A program made the translations under genes and the position numbers. A stretch of DNA of 64,000 nt from Elizabethkingia bruuniana (GTDB taxonomy: Bacteria; Bacteroidota; Bacteroidia; Flavobacteriales; Weeksellaceae): contig NZ_CP014337.1 of the NCBI RefSeq assembly GCF_002024805.1, positions 4,154,001 to 4,218,000 on the forward strand, in the 5' to 3' direction. Below the pieces are notes generated by a model, which saw nothing but the letters and a program-made list of their open reading frames with translations, did not search any database and was not told where the DNA came from. Shown in pieces: positions 54,098 through 62,010 of the stretch. The stretch's first letter is position 1. Each line of letters opens with the position of its first letter.

Positions 54098-54878
54098 TAG
54101 AATCCTTTATATTATTTTTCTTTTTACACTTTCTGTACATGCACAGAAGGTAGACACTATTGTTACTGCTGAATTGCCACCAGTGAGTATAAAAAATAAG
54201 AATCAGTTAAAAACAGATTCCCTGCTCCAAAAAGGATATGTTACTGAAAATGCAGTTTATCCGGGAATATTTGATGCGAAGTTTAAAGAAAAATATAACG
54301 GAAGCGATTTTGATTACTCCGTAAATAAACCAAAAGAATCTTTATGGCAAAAATTCAAAAAATGGCTGGCTGAGCTATTTGATGATTTGTTCCAAAGTAA
54401 AAGTTTACAGGGAGCTAATGATGCCTTATATATTTTGTTAAGAATTGTAGCCATAGTTCTTCTCGGTTTTGCATTGTATCTTATTGTGAAGTTTGTTCTT
54501 TCCAGAAATGGTAACTGGGTATTCAGCAAGAAAAGTAAAAAGCTGAATCCTGAAGACAGAAGAATAACAGAAAATATTCATGAACTGGACATTCCATCTT
54601 TAATTAAAAACTATGAAGAGAAAAAGGAATACAGATCTGCTATAAGATACCAGTTCCTTTACCTGCTGAAGCTTATGACCGATAAGAATATGTTGGAGTG
54701 GGATCCGGAAAAGACAAATAAGGATTATATCCGCATGCTTAATGGTAATGCCTTGCAATCTGATTTCCAGAAGCTCTCTTTCGTATTCGAGAATGTATGG
54801 TATGGAGAGCGCAGTATTACCGAGAATGAGTATGCTGTTTTCAGAAAACAATATCAACAGACACAACAAAAAATATGA
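54090..54878 (+). CDS. DUF4129 membrane protein
   Basis: About 262 residues if it starts at the GTG at 54090, giving a signal-like N-terminus (NNRILYIIFLFTLSVHAQ). A central membrane helix (YILLRIVAIVLLGFALYLIV) and a C-terminal DUF4129 domain (YEEKKEYRSAIRYQFLYLLK, NVWYGERSITENEYAVFRKQ) follow. The frame stays open upstream to 54009 inside the previous gene, but the added residues make no signal. The start remains uncertain. It overlaps both neighbours by a few nt, a tightly coupled operon. Confidence 0.78.
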   Translation: MNNRILYIIFLFTLSVHAQKVDTIVTAELPPVSIKNKNQLKTDSLLQKGYVTENAVYPGIFDAKFKEKYNGSDFDYSVNKPKESLWQKFKKWLAELFDDLFQSKSLQGANDALYILLRIVAIVLLGFALYLIVKFVLSRNGNWVFSKKSKKLNPEDRRITENIHELDIPSLIKNYEEKKEYRSAIRYQFLYLLKLMTDKNMLEWDPEKTNKDYIRMLNGNALQSDFQKLSFVFENVWYGERSITENEYAVFRKQYQQTQQKI

Positions 54879-56041
54879 ATAAGACACTAAAGTTATATCT
54901 CATTATTTTTGCTGTAGTTGTAGGACTTCTGGCAGTATTGCAGGTGAATAAAAAACCGTTGATTGACTGGCGAAAAACCTATTCTGTGATAGATAAAAAG
55001 CCTTTCGATTTATATATATTTAATCATGAGGCTAATCAGCTGTTCAACCAGAAGTTAAAAAAAATTGGTGAATCGCCTTATCGTTACTATAGTAAGGACT
55101 CTCTTCAACATCTACATAATATATTGATTATTGAAAGAGAATTGGATAAACAATCGTGGATAAAGATACTGAAGCAGGCTAAAAGAGGAAGTAATGTGAT
55201 GGTTGTTTCCGAAAATATACCATATGATTTAGTAGATACTTTAAATCTCACAACAAGACGTCTAAGTTCTGACACGATAAATTATCTGACATTTACAGAT
55301 AAAAACCGCAAAGGAAGCATAAAACTCAATAGACTTCCAAACGGAAATGTCATTCCGATGATTGATATAAAAACAACCGAGATACTGGGACGTAATCTAT
55401 TGAAAGGTCGTAATCATTCCTATGCGAACTTTGTAAGGGTAAAAGCAGGTAAGGGAAATATTTTTATTCATACAGAGCCATTGGTTTTGACTAATTATTA
55501 CCTTTTACAAAAAGGAAATGAAAAATATGTAGAGGAAATGTTTTCATACCTGCCGAAAGACAGAGATACTTTTTGGTTTATGGAAAATCAAAATCTACAA
55601 TCTATGTCACCATTACGCTTTATTTTAAGAAATCCGCCATTACGCTATGCCTGGTATATATTTTTAGCAGGGTTTCTTGTATTCATAATATTCCATGCTA
55701 AAAGAAAACAGCGTATTATTCCTATAATAAAGCCATTGGAAAATACCTCTGTGGAATTTGTGAGAAGTATAGGCAATCTTTATCTGAATGAAGGAGATGC
55801 AAAAGATATGATGCAGAAGAAAATTACCTATTTTCTAAATAAAGTGCGTACAGATCTCCTGATAGATACTTCTGCTATAGATGATGTTTTTGTCAACAGA
55901 TTACAACTAAAAACAGGAAAATCTAAAGAATTAATAGAACAAGCGATTATACTAATACAAAGAAGTAATAATCCTTCTTCAAAAATAACAGAACAGGATC
56001 TGATTAAATTAAACGAAATATTAGACAAAATATACAAATAA
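54875..56041 (+). CDS. DUF4350 protein
   Basis: 388 residues. An N-terminal anchor (LKLYLIIFAVVVGLLAVLQV), a periplasmic DUF4350 region (DKKPFDLYIFNHEANQLFNQ, KQAKRGSNVMVVSENIPYD), a second helix (YAWYIFLAGFLVFIIFHAK) and a cytoplasmic tail with helices (ENTSVEFVRSIGNLYLNEGD). DUF4350 proteins often neighbour MoxR ATPases, as here. It overlaps the DUF4129 gene by 4 nt. Confidence 0.85.
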   Translation: MNKTLKLYLIIFAVVVGLLAVLQVNKKPLIDWRKTYSVIDKKPFDLYIFNHEANQLFNQKLKKIGESPYRYYSKDSLQHLHNILIIERELDKQSWIKILKQAKRGSNVMVVSENIPYDLVDTLNLTTRRLSSDTINYLTFTDKNRKGSIKLNRLPNGNVIPMIDIKTTEILGRNLLKGRNHSYANFVRVKAGKGNIFIHTEPLVLTNYYLLQKGNEKYVEEMFSYLPKDRDTFWFMENQNLQSMSPLRFILRNPPLRYAWYIFLAGFLVFIIFHAKRKQRIIPIIKPLENTSVEFVRSIGNLYLNEGDAKDMMQKKITYFLNKVRTDLLIDTSAIDDVFVNRLQLKTGKSKELIEQAIILIQRSNNPSSKITEQDLIKLNEILDKIYK

Positions 56042-56045
56042 AAAT

Positions 56046-57071
56046 ATGGAAGAAAATCAATATACCCCAATACCTGAGAGTACTTCGACAGAATCACAAA
56101 ATCCGGAATTTCAATCCAGAATTGATATGACGGCTTTGAAGAATAGCCTGGATAGAGTAAAATCGGAAATCAATAAAGTAATTGTTGGTCAGGATTCCAT
56201 GATAGAACATTTGCTGGTTGCACTATTGTCTAACGGACATGTACTGATTGAAGGAGTGCCGGGAGTTGCCAAAACAATTACGGCTAAGCTATTAGCTAAA
56301 ACAATTGCAGTAGATTTTAGCAGAATACAATTTACACCAGACCTTATGCCTTCTGATATTTTGGGAACGGCAGTATTCAATGCTAAAACAACAGAGTTTG
56401 AATTCAAGAAAGGACCTATATTTTCCAACTTTATATTAATCGATGAGATTAACCGTTCCCCTGCAAAAACTCAGGCTGCACTTTTCGAAGTAATGGAAGA
56501 GAGGCAAATTACTATGGATGGTCGAAAATATATAATGGAAGAACCATTCTTGGTTATTGCAACTCAAAACCCAATAGAGCAGGAAGGAACTTACAGATTA
56601 CCGGAAGCGCAATTAGACAGATTCTTGTTTAAAGTGAATGTTGGATATCCAACACCAGAGCAGGAAGTTCAGATTATCAAGAATCAGCATCAGCTAAAAG
56701 TTGATGATAAAACTGAACAAGTTCAGGCTGTACTTACAGCCGAAGAATTGAAAACATATCAGACGTTGATAAAAGATATCATTGTTGAAGAAAACCTTCT
56801 GGAATATATTGCCAGAATTGTCGTGAACACAAGAGAGAATCCTTTCCTGTATTTAGGCGCTTCACCTCGTGCTTCTTTAGCATTGTTAACGGCGTCTAAA
56901 GGTTTCGCAGCGATTAACGGCCGTGACTTTGTAACTCCTGATGATATAAAAGAAGCTGCAGTAGCAGTATTAAGGCACAGAGTAATTGTTACCCCGGAGC
57001 GTGAAATGGAAGGACTGGGTGTAGAAGAGGTAATTAAACAAATACTGGAATCTATAGAAATTCCGAGATAA
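56046..57071 (+). CDS. MoxR-family AAA+ ATPase
   Basis: 341 residues. Walker A GVPGVAKTITAKLLAKTI, Walker B FILIDEINRSPAKTQAALFE, sensor region VIATQNPIEQEGTYRLPEAQ, and C-terminal ASPRASLALLTASKGFAAIN. MoxR ATPases act as chaperones that assemble or activate protein complexes, usually together with DUF58/VWA proteins encoded beside them. That is the arrangement here. Confidence 0.95.
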   Translation: MEENQYTPIPESTSTESQNPEFQSRIDMTALKNSLDRVKSEINKVIVGQDSMIEHLLVALLSNGHVLIEGVPGVAKTITAKLLAKTIAVDFSRIQFTPDLMPSDILGTAVFNAKTTEFEFKKGPIFSNFILIDEINRSPAKTQAALFEVMEERQITMDGRKYIMEEPFLVIATQNPIEQEGTYRLPEAQLDRFLFKVNVGYPTPEQEVQIIKNQHQLKVDDKTEQVQAVLTAEELKTYQTLIKDIIVEENLLEYIARIVVNTRENPFLYLGASPRASLALLTASKGFAAINGRDFVTPDDIKEAAVAVLRHRVIVTPEREMEGLGVEEVIKQILESIEIPR

Positions 57072-57109
57072 ATTATGTAGTGTGCGGTTGTCAGCTTACA
57101 GTTAATGGT

Positions 57110-57129
57110 ATTCTGGAGATTTCCAGAAT
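57110..57129. other. Hairpin in the moxR-DUF58 gap
   Basis: ATTCTGGA (57110-57117) and TCCAGAAT (57122-57129) form a perfect 8-bp stem with a GATT loop, followed by TTTTAAAAG. It could be a weak terminator or an mRNA-processing or stabilising structure inside the operon. Confidence 0.35.
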
Positions 57130-57199
57130 TTTAAAAGAAATAATCAAATCTTTGAGTAAATAGCTATTATCTGTGTACTGTAAACTCTCAATAAATTTT

Positions 57200-58525
57200 A
57201 TGAAAAAATTATATATCAATAATCTTTTTTTTCTGCTGCTTGGTATTATAGCAGTAGTATATGTTTTTGCATTTTTCTTCCCATTAGTAATGTGGATAGC
57301 ACATGCAGGATTATTGTTATTGGTGTTAATGACCTGTATTGATATTTTTATTCTATTCAGAGAGAAAAATGGAGTGAAAAGTAACAGGATTCTGCCTGAA
57401 AAATTATCGAATGGAGATGAAAATCTTACTAAAATTGACCTTCGGAACAATTATCCATTTACTATAAAAGTAAAGGTTATCGATGAGATACCATTTCAGT
57501 TTCAGCTTCGTAATTTTGAGATTCATAAGGATATAAAACCTTACGGTAATACTCTGTTTGAATATCCGCTTGTGCCAAAGGAAAGAGGCGAATATCAGTT
57601 TGGAAATCTTAATATATACGTTTGTTCTCCGTTAGGACTCGTTGCAAAAAGGTATAAAACTCAGGATGGACAAATGGTACCAAGTTATCCATCATTTATT
57701 CACCTCAGAAAATATGAGCTCATGGCTATGCAGAATGAGTTTTTGTTAGGGGGAATAAAAAAGATTCGTAAAATTGGGCATACTATGGAATTTGAACAAA
57801 TCCGTGAGTATGTAACCGGTGACGATATCCGTAGTATTAACTGGAAAGCGACCGGAAAGCAAAACCGACTGATGATTAATCAGTACCAGGAGGAGAGAGC
57901 ACAAAGGGTATATATGCTTATAGATAAAGGGCGGACGATGAAAATGCCGTTTAATGGGTTGTCATTGCTGGATTATTCCATTAATGCATCTATGGCTTTA
58001 GCTCATATTATCCTTAAAAAACAAGACCGTGCCGGTGTAATGACTTTCTCCAAAAAAATGGAGAATACTGTTGCTGCTGAACTGAAAGCAGGGCAGATAA
58101 AGAAAATTGCCGAAGCTCTGTATAACATTAATACAAACTTTTACGAATCTGATTTCAGCCGGCTTTATACCGACCTGAAAAGAAAAGTAACGCAACGAAG
58201 TTTAATACTTCTCTTTACCAACTTTGAGACACTGGATGCACTGAAACGTCAGCTTCCATATCTCAGAGGAATTGCCAAAAGCCATTTATTGGTAGTTGTA
58301 TTCTTTAAGAATGCTGAGGTAATGAAAATGATGGATCATAAAAATGCACAAAAGACTCAGGACGTTTATGATCAGATTATAGCGGAAAAATTCGAGTATG
58401 AGAAAAAGCTGATTCGCCAGGAACTCCAGAAATATGGTATTTATTCTGTTTATACACTTCCTGAAAATTTGAGTATAGAAGTTATCAACAAATATCTGGA
58501 AATTAAAGCAAGGGGAATACTCTAG
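57200..58525 (+). CDS. DUF58 protein
   Basis: 441 residues from the ATG at 57200 (MKKLYINNLFFLLLGIIAVV). Two membrane helices at the N-terminus are followed by a DUF58 region with IREYVTGDDIRSINWKATGK and a von Willebrand A-like domain (RVYMLIDKGRTMKMPFNGLS) whose MIDAS motif is degenerate. It is the usual partner of the MoxR ATPase encoded 128 nt upstream. The frame is open 27 nt further upstream, but that start adds nothing membrane-like. Confidence 0.9.
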   Translation: MKKLYINNLFFLLLGIIAVVYVFAFFFPLVMWIAHAGLLLLVLMTCIDIFILFREKNGVKSNRILPEKLSNGDENLTKIDLRNNYPFTIKVKVIDEIPFQFQLRNFEIHKDIKPYGNTLFEYPLVPKERGEYQFGNLNIYVCSPLGLVAKRYKTQDGQMVPSYPSFIHLRKYELMAMQNEFLLGGIKKIRKIGHTMEFEQIREYVTGDDIRSINWKATGKQNRLMINQYQEERAQRVYMLIDKGRTMKMPFNGLSLLDYSINASMALAHIILKKQDRAGVMTFSKKMENTVAAELKAGQIKKIAEALYNINTNFYESDFSRLYTDLKRKVTQRSLILLFTNFETLDALKRQLPYLRGIAKSHLLVVVFFKNAEVMKMMDHKNAQKTQDVYDQIIAEKFEYEKKLIRQELQKYGIYSVYTLPENLSIEVINKYLEIKARGIL

Positions 58526-58602
58526 CTATATTAATTCAGGTACCCATTATTTGTTTCCTTTCCGTGGAAGCATGTTTTATTTACTAATGATGAAATAGAT
58601 TT

Positions 58603-60375
58603 ATGAAAGAAATAAAGTCCTCGATCGAGAAAGAGCAGGCTAATATAAAATCCTCTGAAAAGATCAAAAATTTAATCAGTTTATTTAGGGTTCTGACATT
58701 TCTTGCCTCTGTTTTTTCAATGATTAAATATTTTCAGGATAAGGAGGCTTTATATCTGTTTTTAACTTTCCTGTCATTTATACTTTTTTTAGTATTACTA
58801 TTTGTATCATCTCATTATCAGCAAAAAATAAATTACAGTAAAAGGATTATTGAGGTTTGTAAACAGATTACTGAAGAATTTTCAGCGAATACCCAAATTG
58901 AAGGATCTGATATAAACAATTACCACTCCTATAATAAAGATTTGGATATTTTCGGTGAACGCTCCCTGTTTACTAAAATAGATAAAACATCAACTTGCCT
59001 AGGAGTAGACAAATTAAGAGATTATCTGTCCAACCCACTTACGAAATGCAAAGAAATTGAGCAAAGGCAGGAAGCTATTAAAGAATTGTCTCAGAAGCCG
59101 GAATGGAATATACGTTTTCTGGCAAATGCAAAGTCGCTTGAATTACAAGATAAAAGTCTGTTGACAAATAAACTGTCTGTAGATTTTCCATGGAAGCTCG
59201 TTAGTACAATACTGATAGTGATTCCGGTAATTAATATTTTATTACTGACATTGGCTATTCTGAAGGATTTTTCACCTGTTTTTCTGGGGGTATTTTTAGC
59301 CTTTTCTATTATTAGCTTGCTTGTTGTTAATAGTAAATACAGTAAACAACTTAAAAAAGCTTATAGTGTTGTCAATCTAAGATCAGAACAATATAGCAGG
59401 TTTTCAGAAATTTTTCAGTTAATAGAGAAAGAAGTTTTCAATACAGAATTAAATAAAAACCTTCAGGCAAAGCTTACTCATCCGTTGGCTTCTTCATGTA
59501 TTAACAAATTATCCGGTATAAAAAGAAATCTGGATAACGGACATACACCCTTGTTTGGATCAATTGCCAATCTTTTGTTTCTATGGAATCTTAGATATAC
59601 AGTAGAGCTGGCGAAATTAATGAATCTGCTTAACGAGCATATTGATAACTGGTTTGAGGCATTTGCTGAGTATGAAGCATTAATATCTTTTGGCATTTTT
59701 GCTTATAAAAATCCTCAATACAATTATCCGGTTTGTAGAGAAGATATAGATTCATTACAATGTAAAGATATAGTTCACCCATTATTGGACTCCGGAAAAG
59801 CAATCGGTAATGATTTTACTATTGGAAATACTAAGAATATCTGTATCGTTACAGGGGCTAACATGACAGGTAAAAGTACTTTTCTCCGAACTATAGGTGT
59901 AAATCTTGTGCTGGCAATGAATGGTTGCCCGGTCGGAGCCGAAGAGTTTTCTTTTAGACCGATGCATATATTTACAAGTATGAGAACAAGCGATTCCTTA
60001 TCGGATGGAAGCTCTTACTTTAATGCAGAAATAAAAAGATTAAAAAGCTTAGTGGAAACACTGGAAGAAAAGATTCCACTTTACATTATTCTCGATGAAA
60101 TTCTGAAGGGAACAAATTCTACAGATAAGTTGGAGGGTTCTCGTTTGTTCCTGAAGAAAATAATGGATATTAATACAGACTTTACTTGTATTATTGCTAC
60201 CCATGATTTGCCACTCACAGAAATGGCTATAACTTACCCTGAAAATGTTTCCAATCTTTGTTTTGAATTGGATGAAAAAAATGGAGAGCTTATATCCGAC
60301 TACAAACTAAAATCTGGTGTTACTCAAACCATGAATGCGCTTAGGTTAATGAAGGCCTATAACATTATTGATTGA
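58603..60375 (+). CDS. Membrane-anchored MutS-like ATPase
   Basis: 590 residues. The C-terminal half is a MutS ATPase: Walker A TGANMTGKSTFLRTIGVNLV (from Thr417), TSMRTSDSLSDGSSYFNAEI, Walker B LYIILDEILKGTNSTDKLEG and the ATHDLPLTEMAITYPENVSN switch. The N-terminal mismatch-recognition domain is absent. Instead there are two pairs of membrane helices (about 25-70 and 199-240) flanking a core-like region. It is therefore not the standard mismatch-repair enzyme. Similar proteins occur in many Bacteroidota, with unknown function. It is 77 nt after the DUF58 gene. Confidence 0.88.
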   Translation: MKEIKSSIEKEQANIKSSEKIKNLISLFRVLTFLASVFSMIKYFQDKEALYLFLTFLSFILFLVLLFVSSHYQQKINYSKRIIEVCKQITEEFSANTQIEGSDINNYHSYNKDLDIFGERSLFTKIDKTSTCLGVDKLRDYLSNPLTKCKEIEQRQEAIKELSQKPEWNIRFLANAKSLELQDKSLLTNKLSVDFPWKLVSTILIVIPVINILLLTLAILKDFSPVFLGVFLAFSIISLLVVNSKYSKQLKKAYSVVNLRSEQYSRFSEIFQLIEKEVFNTELNKNLQAKLTHPLASSCINKLSGIKRNLDNGHTPLFGSIANLLFLWNLRYTVELAKLMNLLNEHIDNWFEAFAEYEALISFGIFAYKNPQYNYPVCREDIDSLQCKDIVHPLLDSGKAIGNDFTIGNTKNICIVTGANMTGKSTFLRTIGVNLVLAMNGCPVGAEEFSFRPMHIFTSMRTSDSLSDGSSYFNAEIKRLKSLVETLEEKIPLYIILDEILKGTNSTDKLEGSRLFLKKIMDINTDFTCIIATHDLPLTEMAITYPENVSNLCFELDEKNGELISDYKLKSGVTQTMNALRLMKAYNIID

Positions 60376-60725
60376 GATAATTATCATTTAGTTTCTTCAA
60401 TTTAAAATAATTGTTTCCTAAATTTTTTATATACACAGGTTTTTAAACTTGTAGGAAAGAGATAATGAGTAATGATGCTATGATTTTATATTAAGTCTTA
60501 AATATTCATAGACAATACTGTATCCTTTTTATTACTATTCTTATTTCATTTACTTTCATTTTAGTGCTTTTATAATGTAATCTGTCAAAATTTAAAGAAT
60601 AAGGACGGACTTCATTTGCTCATAATATTAATCAGGTTCATATTTGTTTTTTAACAAATTTGTAAAAACCCATGTCAGGGATTATAATATGACAAAGATT
60701 AATACGAATTTTAAAAATTGAAGAA
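60376..60725. other. AT-rich intergenic region upstream of the peptide/export island
   Basis: 350 nt without a convincing gene. A near-consensus -7 sequence TTCATTTG occurs at about 60611-60618 and an ACAAATTTGT palindrome at about 60655-60664. Neither is strong enough to call as a promoter, though the promoter of the peptide gene at 60726 should be in this stretch. Confidence 0.4.
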
Positions 60726-60872
60726 ATGACTTTAAAAAAATTAGATTTAGTGGAGCTTAATGCTCAGGAAATGAAAGAAACTGAAGGAGGAAATCCTTGG
60801 CTTGTTGTGGCAATTATTGTTGTTGCTGTAGTTGCATATTATGAAGCAAATAGGAATGGCAGAGACAAATAA
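60726..60872 (+). CDS. Double-glycine-leader precursor peptide (bacteriocin/microcin-like)
   Basis: 48 residues: a 22-residue leader MTLKKLDLVELNAQEMKETE then GG, and a 26-residue core NPWLVVAIIVVAVVAYYEAN then RNGRDK. The leader has the alternating hydrophobic residues and terminal Gly-Gly that C39 peptidase exporters cleave. The core is a single hydrophobic, helix-like membrane-insertable stretch with a charged tail, and has no Cys. This is the form of unmodified class II-type peptides. A C39 ABC exporter and its HlyD partner lie 1.1-2.4 kb downstream. Killing or signalling activity is inferred. The last 17 nt overlap the protease gene, with no gap for separate regulation. Confidence 0.8.
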   Translation: MTLKKLDLVELNAQEMKETEGGNPWLVVAIIVVAVVAYYEANRNGRDK

Positions 60873-61587
60873 TCACTTTTTAGGGCTTTTTAACAAAAGC
60901 CCTTTCTATAATATAATTAAAATAATATCTATTATCTTAATTATATGGGTAATATTAAGGACATTCTTTCCTTCATTTTTTTTTACTAAAAAATATTCTG
61001 TTACACGTTCCAATATAAAATATATCTTTTATAGCAATAAAGATTTAGATATTAAAGTTCTTGAAAAATTTACTGATTCTGTTCAAAAGAATATTTCTAC
61101 AAGTTCTTTATTTAGGGCATTTTCAGAGAAAAACCCCCATACAAATTTATTTATTTGTAATTCTCCTGTTCTTTATAGTTTTTTAGTCCCTTTTAATAGA
61201 AAAGGCTTTGCAACAAGTTCTAAGCTTACAAATAATATATACATATCAAATCTTAATTTGAAAACAGGACTTGCAACAACATATCCCAAAAGCAAAAAAG
61301 TAACTAATACTATTTTAATCACACACGAAATCACACACTTGATGTTATATAATTCTAATATATATTTGAAAGGTTGGATAGAAGAGGGCTATTGTGAATA
61401 TATTGCTTATGGTTCCAACATAGAAGTAAAAAAAATGCTTAAAAAGAGTACTAATGATAAATATATAAAATATATGCTTGGAGTTAGTTTTTTATTGAAA
61501 CAAAACAATAATAATTTGAAAAAACTCGAAAATTCAAATATAAATAATGAAATAGTATTAGAGGAAATTAGACAGCATGAACTCTAA
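60856..61587 (+). CDS. Membrane-anchored gluzincin-like metalloprotease of unknown family
   Basis: About 243 residues from MAETNNHFLGLFNKSPFYNI (an in-frame ATG at 60841 is an alternative). One N-terminal membrane helix (IIKIISIILIIWVILRTFF, about 20-38) anchors a soluble domain. Zinc-protease hallmarks are ILITHEITHLMLYNS (His157, Glu158, His161) and GWIEEGYCEYIAYG, where Glu177 is in place of the third ligand seen in WLNEG-type gluzincins. I recognise no named family. The start lies inside the precursor peptide gene, 17 nt before its stop, so translation is probably coupled. Possible roles: immunity, peptide maturation, or degrading a competitor. None is established. The AT content is notably high. 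Confidence 0.75.
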   Translation: MAETNNHFLGLFNKSPFYNIIKIISIILIIWVILRTFFPSFFFTKKYSVTRSNIKYIFYSNKDLDIKVLEKFTDSVQKNISTSSLFRAFSEKNPHTNLFICNSPVLYSFLVPFNRKGFATSSKLTNNIYISNLNLKTGLATTYPKSKKVTNTILITHEITHLMLYNSNIYLKGWIEEGYCEYIAYGSNIEVKKMLKKSTNDKYIKYMLGVSFLLKQNNNNLKKLENSNINNEIVLEEIRQHEL

Positions 61588-61728
61588 GAATGCATTAATC
61601 GAAAATGGCTTAAAACTAAATTTAATAGAGGTTGATATCCAGAATAGAAAATATTAAAGTTGTAAATAAGCACAAGTAAAATAATTTTTATTAAATGGAA
61701 TAAGGAAAAGATCTCCCAATTTTTAATT
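61588..61728. other. Gap with a possible 26-codon frame
   Basis: An ATG at 61577 overlaps the protease stop and opens a 26-residue frame to 61657 (MNSKNALIENGLKLNLIEVD then IQNRKY). It shows no leader, membrane helix or recognised motif, and may be chance; it is recorded because neighbouring genes also overlap. Confidence 0.2.
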
Positions 61729-61920
61729 ATGAATAATTTATTTTTACTTTTTTTTCTTTCGTTTTTTTTATTCTATCTTCTTATAAGTGCTTACAAGAAT
61801 ATATTTAACAAGGTAATTTCTCAAAAACTTGAAATTTCTGTAATAATCCTAAGTGCTATTTCTTGTATACTCTTAATTGTAACAGAAATTATCAAGGCAT
61901 ATAAATATATCTTTAATTAA
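61729..61920 (+). CDS. Small two-helix membrane protein, candidate immunity protein
   Basis: 63 residues: two strongly hydrophobic helices (LFLLFFLSFFLFYLLISAY and EISVIILSAISCILLIVTE) joined by a short basic loop (KNIFNKVISQKLE). Small membrane proteins like this, encoded beside class II bacteriocin precursors, are frequently immunity proteins. That is inference from position and shape; the sequence is otherwise unrecognised. Confidence 0.6.
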   Translation: MNNLFLLFFLSFFLFYLLISAYKNIFNKVISQKLEISVIILSAISCILLIVTEIIKAYKYIFN

Positions 61921-62010
61921 AGCGAAATCTAAACTATATAATATACTAATAAAATATGCTCCCCCTACTTTTCAAACTTATTATCAGTATAATATCCTAT
62001 TTACTCAACA

